From assembly GCA_020848855.1 (NCBI GenBank), contig JADLHH010000023.1:1-38992 (forward strand): DNA of 38,992 nucleotides. The letters run 5' to 3'. Position 1 is the stretch's first letter. Each line of letters starts with the position of its first letter. Positions 24,985 to 32,154 of this stretch are shown one piece after another. Both the position numbers and the translations under genes were made by a program. Below the pieces are notes generated by a model, which did no database searches, was not told the DNA's origin, and saw nothing but the letters and a program-made list of their open reading frames with translations. The DNA is from Anaerolineae bacterium (GTDB taxonomy: Bacteria; Chloroflexota; Anaerolineae; Aggregatilineales; Phototrophicaceae).

Positions 24985-25017
24985 GGGGACATTGCCGAAC
25001 GGAACAGGAAGGCTGCT

Positions 25018-25398
25018 ATGCCAAATCTCGCCCGCATCGAACAGCGCCCCACGCCCGATGCATTATCGGACGATGAGCGACGCTTGCTCGACAAGCGTTT
25101 CGATGCCAACGCCTACGAAATCAACATCGACGGGCATCGCGCTGAATGGGGAGCGATCAACGAGATCGAAGTGGTGAAGGCGGCGCGTGAGGGCGGACCG
25201 GCGGGCTGGTTCGTCAGGAAGGTGATCTTCTCCGGCGAGCGCTATCATATCGGCGTTTACTTCGGCAAAGGTGAACTGGTTCTGACCAACGTTACGCTGG
25301 AGACGGCGAAATATGTCGTCCAGACAATCGCCTATTATGCCAACCACCCGATTCGCTACACGGGCATCGAAGGAGTCGCTCCGGTCACCGGGAGCTAA
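25018..25398 (+). CDS. Small conserved-looking cytoplasmic protein, unknown function
   Basis: 126 residues, not recognised. No signal or membrane segment. Composition and spacing suggest an alpha-beta domain: an acidic N-terminus (DALSDDERRLLDKRFDANAYEINID), a central beta-rich part (WFVRKVIFSGERYHIGVYFGKGELVLTNVT) and a helix (ETAKYVVQTIAYYANH). The ATG at 25018 is chosen for its AGGAAGG site and the promoter-like TACAAT 33 bases upstream. The next gene, a lipoprotein, begins 4 bases after the stop, so the two form an operon. Confidence 0.65.
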   Translation: MPNLARIEQRPTPDALSDDERRLLDKRFDANAYEINIDGHRAEWGAINEIEVVKAAREGGPAGWFVRKVIFSGERYHIGVYFGKGELVLTNVTLETAKYVVQTIAYYANHPIRYTGIEGVAPVTGS

Positions 25399-25402
25399 GT
25401 TC

Positions 25403-26548
25403 ATGCCCCGCCCGTTGGTGCTACGCCTGCTGTTGTGTCTGTTCATCTGGGGCGCGGGGTGTACGGCGCAGCCGGATGATGGCGTCCCCACCCGAACGAC
25501 GAACCCGATTGTCACGCTGGCTCAGGCGCAGCAGGTGGACGCTCCGGCGCTGGCAGCGTCCGAAAATGGGCTGATCGCCGCCTGGGTCGGCTCGGATACA
25601 CGCGGCGTGCATCAGGATGCGCGGCGCGTCACCGCCGGCAGCCTGGGCGACGCCGTCACGCTGCCGCTGCCGCCGACTCACCCATACGCGCAGCAGTTGT
25701 ACCCCGGCTCCGGTTCTGTTCATCTGCTCTGGATTGACGCCGACGAGACCAATCAGACGCGGTTGTTTTCGGCGCTGCTCACGCCTAGCCTGAGCGTCGA
25801 GCGTGGACCGGTCGCCGTCTCCGACGCGCTGGCGCTCGACTACGCCGCCGCGTCGGACGGCTCCGGCGGATTGTGGACGGCGTGGAGCGGCGGGCTGCTC
25901 GGCGAACTGGCTCTGTCCGTCCGTCGTATCGACGATGCCGGACGCCCGCTGATCGATACGACGATCATCGCTGCGCCCGCCGAACATCCGGCACTGCTGC
26001 GCACCGAGTCGGGCGAAATCTGGCTGTTCTGGCTGGGAAACGGTCAGTTGATGCGCCAGCGCCTCGACCCGACGGCGGACACGCCGCAGGCGCTCACCAG
26101 CGCGGTCAGCCTCGGTTCCGGCGACCAACTGATCGACGTGCGCGCCGGGCTGGATCGCTCGGCTGCCTACATCTTCTGGAATATCACCCGCGCGGATGGC
26201 ACGAGCGAGACGTGGATGACGGCGGGGGCGCTCAACGCGAGCGCCTGGCGGCAGCCCCGCCGTCTGCAAATCGACACGGGGCAACCCGGCGCGAGCTTTG
26301 GTCTGCGCTGGCTTGTTCCGCTCGCCGTCACGGGCGACACCCTGACGACGGCTGCCGAAAGCGACGCCGGGCTGAACATCGTCCAGTTTTCCGCCGGCAC
26401 AATCGTTGGCTATCGCACTGTCGTGCCCGGCGCGCGCCTGATCGGGCTGCCGTCGCTGGCGGCGGACGCGACCGGCGCGCGCTATCTGGCGTGGGCGGCT
26501 CCGGGCGAAACCAGCGCCGCCCTCCAACTGATGACTCTGTCCGATTAG
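25403..26548 (+). CDS. Exported beta-propeller-like lipoprotein, unknown function
   Basis: 381 residues. The N-terminus MPRPLVLRLLLCLFIWGAGC ends in a Cys that could be lipidated, though the -3 residue is Gly rather than Leu. The rest is built of repeated 'xxxLxAAWxGxxxxGxxxxxRRxxxGxxG' units (ENGLIAAWVGSDTRG, GSGGLWTAWSGG, GEIWLFWLGNG, SAAYIFWNITRADG, ATGARYLAWAAPG), each with a W near the end of a strand, as in bladed propellers related to BNR and exo-sialidase folds. No Asp-box is intact. It probably binds something at the cell surface; no enzymatic residues are evident. The start has GGGAGC upstream. It converges on the minus-strand gene at 26561 with only 12 bases between. Confidence 0.6.
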   Translation: MPRPLVLRLLLCLFIWGAGCTAQPDDGVPTRTTNPIVTLAQAQQVDAPALAASENGLIAAWVGSDTRGVHQDARRVTAGSLGDAVTLPLPPTHPYAQQLYPGSGSVHLLWIDADETNQTRLFSALLTPSLSVERGPVAVSDALALDYAAASDGSGGLWTAWSGGLLGELALSVRRIDDAGRPLIDTTIIAAPAEHPALLRTESGEIWLFWLGNGQLMRQRLDPTADTPQALTSAVSLGSGDQLIDVRAGLDRSAAYIFWNITRADGTSETWMTAGALNASAWRQPRRLQIDTGQPGASFGLRWLVPLAVTGDTLTTAAESDAGLNIVQFSAGTIVGYRTVVPGARLIGLPSLAADATGARYLAWAAPGETSAALQLMTLSD

Positions 26549-26560
26549 GCGGGCGTCCGC

Positions 26561-26995
26561 CTAGCGGATGTCCTGAAGCGCGCTGCTGTATTTCGCCGGG
26601 AGCTGGTCCCGCCGGAACTGGACATTCTCGGCGTTCTCCGGCACTTCCACGATCACCGAAAAACGTGACGTGCTGCCTTCGACTTTGGTTTCGGGCACCT
26701 GGTACTCGGTCGAGCCGCGCCGGGCGGTGTAGCTCCGCCGCGTATAGCCGGAGCGGCGCTGCTCATAATCGATCCTGACGCCGTACACCTGCCTGCCGCT
26801 CCGTTTCTCGAACGTGCCGATTTCCCAGTGGGTCACATCCCCGGCGATGTACACGCGCTTCACTTTCGGGTACAGCACCCGGTTCTCGCCGCGCGTCTCC
26901 TGCATGAGATCGTAGGTGACGTACATTTCCTGCGCGCCGCCCTTGTACTTCGACTCGGTGGCGTGGTACTGCTGTTCGCTGGTCACCTGCGCCAT
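26561..26995 (-). CDS. Unknown 144-residue protein, second gene of a coupled pair
   Basis: No family recognised. No signal peptide. The sequence is rich in beta-strand and Arg/Tyr (VTHWEIGTFEKRSGRQVYGVRIDYEQRRSGYTRRSYTARRG) and ends in a charged helix. The N-terminus MAQVTSEQQYHATESKYKGGAQEMYVTYDLM lacks hydrophobic character. Its ATG shares one base with the stop of the upstream 102-residue gene (TGATG), so the two proteins are probably made in fixed ratio and may interact. Confidence 0.6.
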   Translation of the reverse strand: MAQVTSEQQYHATESKYKGGAQEMYVTYDLMQETRGENRVLYPKVKRVYIAGDVTHWEIGTFEKRSGRQVYGVRIDYEQRRSGYTRRSYTARRGSTEYQVPETKVEGSTSRFSVIVEVPENAENVQFRRDQLPAKYSSALQDIR

Positions 26996-27303
26996 CAGTT
27001 ATTGCCCCACGTCTCGTCGTAGTCGGCGTCCGTCCCAATCGCTTTAGCGCGCTGGTTGATCCTGCGGGCGGTGGTCGTGAACTCGCCCTCGGCGGTCTCG
27101 CGTAGATCACTGGCGTCCTTGCCGAACTTGTCTTTCCACGACGGCGCGTGCGTCAGCGTAATCAGATAACCCGCGCGGCGGTACAATTCCGTCAAATCCC
27201 CGCGCGACTTCGCTTTGTCGGCGTCCTTGCGAATTGCCAGAAATACGTTGTGCAGGTCAGTCTTGTTGTCGACTTCGCCATAAATATGGGTATCGTGTGC
27301 CAT
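26995..27303 (-). CDS. Unknown 102-residue helical protein, first gene of a coupled pair
   Basis: Not recognised. A short, mostly helical, charged protein (LHNVFLAIRKDADKAKSRGDLTELYRRAGYLITLTHAPSWKDKFG), with Asn/Asp-rich ends. It is preceded by an AGGAGAG site 7 bases from the ATG and by a roughly 170-base leader behind a TATAAT box. Translation is coupled to the 144-residue gene. Confidence 0.6.
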   Translation of the reverse strand: MAHDTHIYGEVDNKTDLHNVFLAIRKDADKAKSRGDLTELYRRAGYLITLTHAPSWKDKFGKDASDLRETAEGEFTTTARRINQRAKAIGTDADYDETWGNN

Positions 27304-27484
27304 AGCTTCACTCTCCTGGTCTACGGTTTTGCGGCTGGTTGTGGGGGGACGCGACTGCGATTGACCAGCATGAATGGAGACCTCAAGGCGGTTGGCAGGG
27401 ATGCGGTTGCGTTAGTGGAAGGGAAGGATAGGGTGCGCGTAAAACAGCGTGCGACCGTCGTTTCGATCTCACATTACAACTCAT

Positions 27485-27503
27485 ATTATACCGCGTCTGT
27501 CAA
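27485..27503 (-). promoter_or_regulatory. Promoter region for the coupled small-protein pair
   Basis: On the minus strand a perfect TTGACA (27498-27503) lies close to TATAAT (27485-27490), too near to be one promoter. TATAAT may work with TTGCCG 15 bases upstream, or TTGACA with TGTAAT near 27473-27478. At least one is probably real; which one is unclear. Confidence 0.35.
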
Positions 27504-27518
27504 CCCGGCAACCGACGC

Positions 27519-28466
27519 TTACCCGACGGCGCGGAACACCACCCGATATGAGATGATCGCCCGTTCGCCGCTCGTGGTCGTGCAGGGCACGGCGGACAGC
27601 GGCTGCTGGATTGGGTCGGCGTGACCGGGCATGTCGATGATGTAGTCTTTGCCCGGCTCCATCTCGAAATCGGCATACGCGGGCGATTTTTCCGGCTTTA
27701 GCCCGGTGAAGAAGCGGCTCTCGCCGCCGTCCCAGCGGGCGCGAATCTCCGCGCCGGGAATGCCTGTGGAGGCGTCGCTGTCATAAACCTCGACCATGAT
27801 TAAGCCGGAGATCGACGTGCCGCAGTCGTTGCGCACGCTGATCAGCGTATAGTCGTTCTGCGGCGCAACGCTCGGCACGATCACCAGCACCGACGTGGGC
27901 GTCGGAAATTCGGCTGGCGGCGTCGGCGTCTTGCTGGGAGGGGGTGTCAGCGTTGCGGTGGGCGTTGGCAGTTCGATGGTGACGACCATGCCCGGCTGGG
28001 CGTCCTCAGTCGAGATCAGCGAATCGGCGCAGCCCGTGCGCCCCTGAAGCTGGTACAGCCGCATCATGCTGCGCACGGCGCTCAGCCCGCTGCTGCTATT
28101 GACGTAGCCGCTGGTCGCCAGCCGGCAGGCGGTATCCGCTACTGCCTGAATCGGGTCGCCGGGAAGCTGCAGGCTGACCAGCCGGTTGATCGCCTTGCCG
28201 AGGTCGCCGTCGCTGGCGTAGCTCAGGGCGATAGCGATGACGTATTCGTCCTTGACGTCGGCGCGAAGCTGCCAGGGTTCGGTGTCGAATTCCTGAATCG
28301 GCGCGAGGTTCCAGGTGAAGAACAATGCCCCACCGATGCCGAGGAGCAGCCCCAGCAGGATGGCGGGCATCGAAAACAGGCGGCGCGGGCGTTGATAGCG
28401 GCTGGGCGGCGTCTTGGCGGGCGTTTTTGCCGGGGATGCTGGCGTTTTTCTGGACGTTTTGGTCAT
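27519..28466 (-). CDS. Single-span membrane protein with Pro/Thr linker, paralogue of its upstream neighbour
   Basis: 315 residues. A basic, Pro-rich cytoplasmic N-terminus (MTKTSRKTPASPAKTPAKTPP) leads to one membrane segment (residues 33-52, MPAILLGLLLGIGGALFFTW). Next is a helical domain (EYVIAIALSYASDGDLGKAINRLVSLQLPGDP), a Thr/Pro linker (TPTATLTPPPSKTPTPPAEFPTP) and a beta-type C-terminal domain with two Cys (NDCGT, SAVPCTT) likely to be disulfide-linked. The helical part resembles the neighbour encoded at 28466-28846 (DDYTVMVANGYQTDSDLTGALERMRVLGVENVP). It starts one base inside the neighbour's stop. Function unknown; presumably a cell-surface or envelope-scaffold protein. Confidence 0.65.
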   Translation of the reverse strand: MTKTSRKTPASPAKTPAKTPPSRYQRPRRLFSMPAILLGLLLGIGGALFFTWNLAPIQEFDTEPWQLRADVKDEYVIAIALSYASDGDLGKAINRLVSLQLPGDPIQAVADTACRLATSGYVNSSSGLSAVRSMMRLYQLQGRTGCADSLISTEDAQPGMVVTIELPTPTATLTPPPSKTPTPPAEFPTPTSVLVIVPSVAPQNDYTLISVRNDCGTSISGLIMVEVYDSDASTGIPGAEIRARWDGGESRFFTGLKPEKSPAYADFEMEPGKDYIIDMPGHADPIQQPLSAVPCTTTSGERAIISYRVVFRAVG

Positions 28467-28846
28467 CAGTTCTGCCCCGGCACGGTCACGAGCCGGTACG
28501 GCTCCATGATCGGCGTCATGCGACCCAACCCCGCGCTCAGCGCCACCAGCGCGCGGATGTCGTTCACGTCGCGCGAATTGGTGATGAAGCGCTCGGTCGT
28601 CTCCTGAATGTACACCGGCACATTTTCGACGCCCAGCACGCGCATCCGTTCGAGCGCGCCGGTCAGGTCGCTGTCAGTCTGGTAGCCGTTGGCGACCATC
28701 ACCGTGTAGTCGTCCTTGAAGCGCTGCGCGAGGCGGTCGGCGCTGCTGTCGGTGTATTTGACCGGGAACTGTACCCAGCCGAGGTACAGCCCCAGCAGCA
28801 GCCCGACGATCAGCGCGCCGATGAACGAGAGGAGGAAACGAACCAT
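28466..28846 (-). CDS. Single-span membrane protein, upstream member of a paralogous pair
   Basis: 126 residues, unrecognised. One N-terminal membrane segment (VRFLLSFIGALIVGLLLGLYLGWVQ) is followed by a soluble helical domain (YTDSSADRLAQRFKDDYTVMVANGYQTDSDLTGALERMRVLG) that looks outward. Its stop shares one base with the start of the longer paralogue. Both proteins share the order membrane helix, W-x-x-x-P-x-x-x-x-D/T, then 'D.Y.......Y..D.DL..A..R...L', so an old tandem duplication followed by domain gain is plausible. Confidence 0.6.
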   Translation of the reverse strand: MVRFLLSFIGALIVGLLLGLYLGWVQFPVKYTDSSADRLAQRFKDDYTVMVANGYQTDSDLTGALERMRVLGVENVPVYIQETTERFITNSRDVNDIRALVALSAGLGRMTPIMEPYRLVTVPGQN

Positions 28847-28958
28847 GTGATCCTCGATGTATAAGCCTGGGAAGCCGCACGACTCGTCGCTGCAAGTCGC
28901 GCTGATGCTCAGGTTATATTAATCGGGCGCGCGCTTTTCCGCAAAGGGGAGTGCCGGA

Positions 28959-29756
28959 CTACGACTTCGGACCAACGACCGAGTCGAGAAACGCGACATC
29001 CTTGCGTTTGGATACAAAGACATCGCTCTTGCGTATCCCGCCGCGCTGCTTGACCGTCCAGTGCAGACCCAGACGGTCGCAGGTATCGCAAAACAACCTG
29101 CGAATGTCATCCGAATAATTGGTGAACTGGTAGCGGGGATAGTCTTTGCCGTTCACGATATTGCTGAAACGCGACCCGTCGCTGTGGTACAGCCCGCGAA
29201 AGAACTCCAGCGGATAGGTATCCACAATCGTTTGCTGCCAATCCGACAAAACGATCTGCCGGGTGTGCTTCTGACCTTTGCCGTGCTGGGGGAAAATCTC
29301 CGGCAACTGTCGGTAATATAGGCTGACGTTGACATAGCTCAATCGGTCTTGATAATACGATTCGACGATGCCAATCTGATTTTGAGGAAAGAGCAACTGC
29401 AGCTTCTTCATACAGGTTTCAATGATTTGTGGGTATTTCGCGTCCAGTGTTATCCGCAGACGATACACATTTCGAGTTTTTACGATATTGCCATCTCCCA
29501 GGTAGAGACCGAGGAGGTAGGCATAGGATTCGTGCAGGGAGACGTAATCGCCGGTGATTTCGCCGGTCAGTATTTTGAACAGGAGTGGCTGAACCGTTTG
29601 ACGGCTTTCTTGCACTAGGTTTTCAACTGTTCCATATCGCTGAATGCAGTCGATCACGGTTCTGCGAGGAATCGCAGTTTGTCGGGAGATCGCTTTTTTG
29701 CTAACTCCGAGTTCCCATAGCTCAAGGATTTGTTTATACTCGTCAAAGCTTCGCAT
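28959..29756 (-). CDS. HTH-LAGLIDADG protein (homing-endonuclease-like)
   Basis: 265 residues from the ATG at 29754-29756; the frame stays open past the tRNA gene upstream, but a start there would overlap the tRNA. Residues 6-45 form a helix-turn-helix (LELWELGVSKKAISRQTAIPRRTVIDCIQRYG), as in transposases and invertases. Two LAGLIDADG helices follow: AYLLGLYLGDG (D88) and FFRGLYHSDG (D193), each with the acidic residue that binds the catalytic metal, separated by about 105 residues as expected for a single-chain enzyme. No intein blocks or host intron are seen. The gene is more AT-rich than its neighbours and starts 97 bases after tRNA-Leu, both consistent with acquisition. An alternative is a regulator that reuses the fold to bind DNA, as in WhiA. 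DNA cleavage is not shown by sequence alone. Confidence 0.75.
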   Translation of the reverse strand: MRSFDEYKQILELWELGVSKKAISRQTAIPRRTVIDCIQRYGTVENLVQESRQTVQPLLFKILTGEITGDYVSLHESYAYLLGLYLGDGNIVKTRNVYRLRITLDAKYPQIIETCMKKLQLLFPQNQIGIVESYYQDRLSYVNVSLYYRQLPEIFPQHGKGQKHTRQIVLSDWQQTIVDTYPLEFFRGLYHSDGSRFSNIVNGKDYPRYQFTNYSDDIRRLFCDTCDRLGLHWTVKQRGGIRKSDVFVSKRKDVAFLDSVVGPKS

Positions 29757-29807
29757 TGATCTCGCTTTACGGAGACATGCGCAGAATCGAATTATGACTC
29801 GCTTGTT

Positions 29808-29837
29808 ATTATAACGAGGCAACAAAAAACCGAGCAA
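29808..29837 (-). promoter_or_regulatory. Candidate promoter of the HTH-LAGLIDADG gene
   Basis: On the minus strand TTGCTC and TATAAT are 18 bases apart. The -35 lies inside the stem of the tRNA terminator, so the gene would start transcription immediately where the tRNA transcript stops. Confidence 0.4.
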
Positions 29838-29850
29838 CACTGCTCGGTTT
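29823..29850 (-). terminator. Intrinsic terminator of tRNA-Leu
   Basis: ACCGAGCA, loop GTGT, TGCTCGGT then TTTTTTG on the minus strand, two bases past the tRNA 3' end. Confidence 0.9.
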
Positions 29851-29852
29851 GA

Positions 29853-29936
29853 TGCCGGTGGTGGGATTTGAACCCACACGCCCGCAAGGGCGCGCGATTT
29901 TGAGTCGCGTTCGTCTGCCAGTTCCGACACACCGGC
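29853..29936 (-). tRNA. trnL: tRNA-Leu(CAA)
   Basis: 84-nt class II tRNA. The acceptor stem GCCGGTG/CACCGGC has discriminator A and no encoded CCA. The D-arm contains GGAACTGGCAGAC. The anticodon stem CGCGA/TCGCG encloses loop CTCAAAA with anticodon CAA. A long variable arm CGCCC-TTGC-GGGCG and the T-arm GTGGGTTCAAATCCCAC follow. All are hallmarks of leucine tRNA reading UUG. It is transcribed away from the sigma factor gene and ends at a strong terminator. Confidence 0.97.
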
Positions 29937-29942
29937 ACTAAT

Positions 29943-29966
29943 AGAACAATTGATTTCGATTGTTCT
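29943..29966 (+). promoter_or_regulatory. Inverted repeat (operator-like) between tRNA-Leu and sigma factor genes
   Basis: AGAACAAT and ATTGTTCT form a perfect 8-bp inverted repeat separated by 8 bases (TGATTTCG). The centre-to-centre spacing fits a dimeric regulator. It lies 6 bases from the tRNA 5' end and about 35 bases before the sigma factor ATG, so it could control either or both. Confidence 0.5.
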
Positions 29967-30000
29967 TCTGTAATGGTAAATGTACTCGCTAGGATTGTCA

Positions 30001-30597
30001 ATGGTTGGCAACCCGGAAGACGAACAGGCGCTGATCCGCCTTGCCCGGCGCGGCGATCTCGACGCATTTAACGCGCTCGTCCTGCGCTACCAGGACAACG
30101 CCTATACGCTGGCGTATCGCATTATGGGCGACGCTGCCAGCGCCGCCGACGCCGCGCAGGAGGCGTTCATCACGGCGTATCGCCGCCTGGATACGTATCG
30201 CGGCGGCAGCTTTCGTTCGTGGCTGCTGCGCATCACCACCAATCAATGCTACGACGAGCTGCGCCGTCGCCAGCGCCGCCCGGCTGTCTCGGTCGACGAG
30301 ATGGGCGACGAACCGGCGCTCCCCGACGATTCCGACACACCCGAAGAAATCGCCCAGCAGCGCGAACTGCACCGCGCCATTCAGGACTGTATCACCGCGC
30401 TGAATGCCGACCAGCGTGTCGTGCTGGTGCTGTGCGATGTCGAAGGGCTGGATTATCAGGCGATTGCCGACCAGGTTGGCACGCAGATTGGCACGGTCAA
30501 ATCGCGGCTCAGTCGGGCGCGTGCATCCGTCCGTGACTGCCTGCAGGGATTCAGGGAACTTTTACCGTCAGCGTATCGTCTTATAAGCGATGAATGA
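30001..30597 (+). CDS. ECF-type RNA polymerase sigma factor
   Basis: 198 residues from the ATG at 30001, which has AGGA six bases upstream; an in-frame ATG at 29980 lacks a ribosome site. Region 2 is at about 18-90 (FNALVLRYQDNAYTLAYRIMGDAASAADAAQEAFITAYRRLDTYRGGSFRSWLLRITTNQCYDELRRR), with the DxxAAQEAF core-binding helix and the -10-reading segment. A short acidic linker follows, then region 4 (LNADQRVVLVLCDVEGLDYQAIADQVGTQIGTVKSRLSRARASVRD), which recognises the -35. There is no region 1.1 or 3. A membrane anti-sigma-like protein is encoded 15 bases downstream, the standard ECF arrangement, so it should be released in response to an envelope signal and probably drives its own operon. Confidence 0.93.
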   Translation: MVGNPEDEQALIRLARRGDLDAFNALVLRYQDNAYTLAYRIMGDAASAADAAQEAFITAYRRLDTYRGGSFRSWLLRITTNQCYDELRRRQRRPAVSVDEMGDEPALPDDSDTPEEIAQQRELHRAIQDCITALNADQRVVLVLCDVEGLDYQAIADQVGTQIGTVKSRLSRARASVRDCLQGFRELLPSAYRLISDE

Positions 30598-30612
30598 TCC
30601 GATCTGACTATC

Positions 30613-31578
30613 ATGTTGAGCGATAACGACCTCGAACTTCTATCTGCTTATATGGACGGTACGCTGAGCGATGCTGAGCGCGCGGCGCTGGATGCGCGCC
30701 TGCGTGGTGATGCCGAACTCCGCCGCGAACTGGCTCGGCTGCAAGCGACCGTTGATCTGGTGAAGCTGCTGCCGCCGCTTACCGCCCCGCGCGATTTCCG
30801 CTTGACGCCAGGCATGGTGCGCCGCCGAACAACGGTGTGGACGAGCGCCGCTTTCAGCTTTGCCAGCGCGGCAGCGGCAGTCTTGCTGCTGGTGGTCGGC
30901 GTGGCGTTGTTCCAGACGCAGGGGACTTCGCTGCCGCCTGCTGCGCTGTCGAATCAGGTGGCGGCGCTGTCGACCGCCGCGCCAACCCTGACGACCAAGC
31001 TCGGCGACGATGAAACCGACAGCGCTGCCCGTGATGTACTGCCGGCTGAGGAGGGAGAAGCGCCAACCCAGGTTGCGCAGGAGCCGATGCAGTCGCGCGA
31101 AATGAATTACGCTGCGCCGACCGGCACACCGCCAGCAACCGGCGAGCCGCAGATGTTCGCCGCTGTTATGCCGACTGGGACGCCTTCTACCGATGGCTTG
31201 CTGTCGGATATGTTCTCTGAGACGACCGCTGATCAGGCTCAGACCGAGGTGCAGCAGGTGGCGCCGTCGGCAGCGAGCGGCGCGGCGGCGGAAGCGCCGG
31301 CGGAAATGCCGGAAAGCGCGGCTCCACCGCTGCCCGCGCCAACACAGTCTGCGCCGACCGTGACTCCATTTCCGACGACAACGCCATCCCCGGAGCCGTC
31401 GCACACACCAACGCCGCTGCCAACCGCGACGCTGCTGCCGACTCTGACGCCGACGCCGGTCCCGCCCGTTTCGGTGCTGTCCGAGCCGGGGGCGCTCGGC
31501 AGCGGCTTGATTGTGTTGGCGCTGCTCCTGTTCGTCGTCGCCACTGCCACGATGCTTGCCCGGCGGCGCGGCTCATGA
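30613..31578 (+). CDS. Anti-sigma-like membrane protein without zinc ligands
   Basis: 321 residues. The first 55 residues look like an anti-sigma domain (DLELLSAYMDGTLSDAERAALDARLRGDAELRRELARLQATV): the zf-HC2 helix order is kept, but the H-x3-C-x2-C ligands are missing. A membrane segment at about 77-100 (TSAAFSFASAAAAVLLLVVGVALF) leads to a long extracytoplasmic Ala/Pro/Thr linker containing TPSPEPSHTPTPLPT. A second hydrophobic segment near 293-314 (SGLIVLALLLFVVATATML) is followed by RRRGS. Two spans make this longer than usual anti-sigma factors; the exported linker may be the sensor or a proteolysis target. The gene lies 15 bases after the sigma gene and overlaps the Nudix gene by 4 bases (ATGA). 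Confidence 0.8.
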   Translation: MLSDNDLELLSAYMDGTLSDAERAALDARLRGDAELRRELARLQATVDLVKLLPPLTAPRDFRLTPGMVRRRTTVWTSAAFSFASAAAAVLLLVVGVALFQTQGTSLPPAALSNQVAALSTAAPTLTTKLGDDETDSAARDVLPAEEGEAPTQVAQEPMQSREMNYAAPTGTPPATGEPQMFAAVMPTGTPSTDGLLSDMFSETTADQAQTEVQQVAPSAASGAAAEAPAEMPESAAPPLPAPTQSAPTVTPFPTTTPSPEPSHTPTPLPTATLLPTLTPTPVPPVSVLSEPGALGSGLIVLALLLFVVATATMLARRRGS

Positions 31579-32078
31579 GCCAGCGCGTCGCCTATTTTTG
31601 CCCGATGTGCGGTGCGCCGCTGGTCAAGCGCGAACGCTTCGGCAGGTTGCGTCCGGTCTGCTCCGATTGCGGGCACACCGTTTTTTTCGACCCCAAAGTG
31701 GCGGTTGTCGTCTTCATCACCGATGGCGACTGCGTGCTGCTCGTCCAGCGCAGCGGCGATCCCGGCAAAGGTTTGTGGGCGCTGCCCGCCGGCTTTGTCG
31801 ACGCCGACGAAGACCCGCGCGCTGCCGCCGTGCGGGAAGTGAACGAAGAAACTGGCTTGATCGTGGAAGTGGATCGGCTGCTGGAACTGCTGCACCGCCC
31901 CGACACTCACGGGCTTGCTGATATCGTCATCGCTTATGGGGCGCACATCACCGGCGGGGTGCTGCAGGCGGGCGACGATGCGGAAGCAGTCGCCTGGTTC
32001 GCCCGCGATCATCTGCCGGAGATGGCGCTGGCGACGACCCATCTGCTCATCCGCCGCTGGCTCACCGGCGACCTATAA
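31575..32078 (+). CDS. Nudix hydrolase with N-terminal zinc ribbon
   Basis: 167 residues. A four-Cys zinc ribbon (C9-P-M-C12 and C29-S-D-C32), as in NADH pyrophosphatase-type proteins, precedes the Nudix fold. The Nudix box is exact: G73-x5-E79-x7-R87-E88-V-x-E91-E92-T-G-L, supplying the metal-binding glutamates. It hydrolyses nucleoside diphosphates linked to other groups (ADP-ribose, NADH, oxidised nucleotides). It overlaps the anti-sigma gene by four bases and is therefore in the sigma operon, possibly as a housecleaning enzyme turned on by stress. The exact substrate is not decidable from sequence. Confidence 0.92.
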   Translation: MSQRVAYFCPMCGAPLVKRERFGRLRPVCSDCGHTVFFDPKVAVVVFITDGDCVLLVQRSGDPGKGLWALPAGFVDADEDPRAAAVREVNEETGLIVEVDRLLELLHRPDTHGLADIVIAYGAHITGGVLQAGDDAEAVAWFARDHLPEMALATTHLLIRRWLTGDL

Positions 32079-32094
32079 AGGCTGTCAACCAGAG

Positions 32095-32147
32095 AGACCG
32101 CAAAGATCACAGAGAAAATCCTCTTGTGCTTCTCCGTGCCCTCTGTG
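32095..32147 (+). repeat. Dispersed long inverted repeat between convergent genes
   Basis: CACAGAG (32108-32114) and CTCTGTG (32141-32147) bracket a region with CGCAAAG-type sequence. This resembles the 'CGCAAAG...CACAGAG...CTCTGTG' dispersed element seen in many genomes of this kind. It separates the convergent Nudix and metallophosphoesterase genes and may serve as a two-way transcription stop. A related 'CGCAAAG' block sits at the window end. Confidence 0.5.
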
Positions 32148-32154
32148 CCATGAC

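Noticed and set aside
29757..30011. N-terminal extension of the LAGLIDADG gene through the tRNA-Leu gene
   Set aside because: The residues come from antisense-free tRNA sequence and intergenic DNA; a start at 29756 precedes the HTH.
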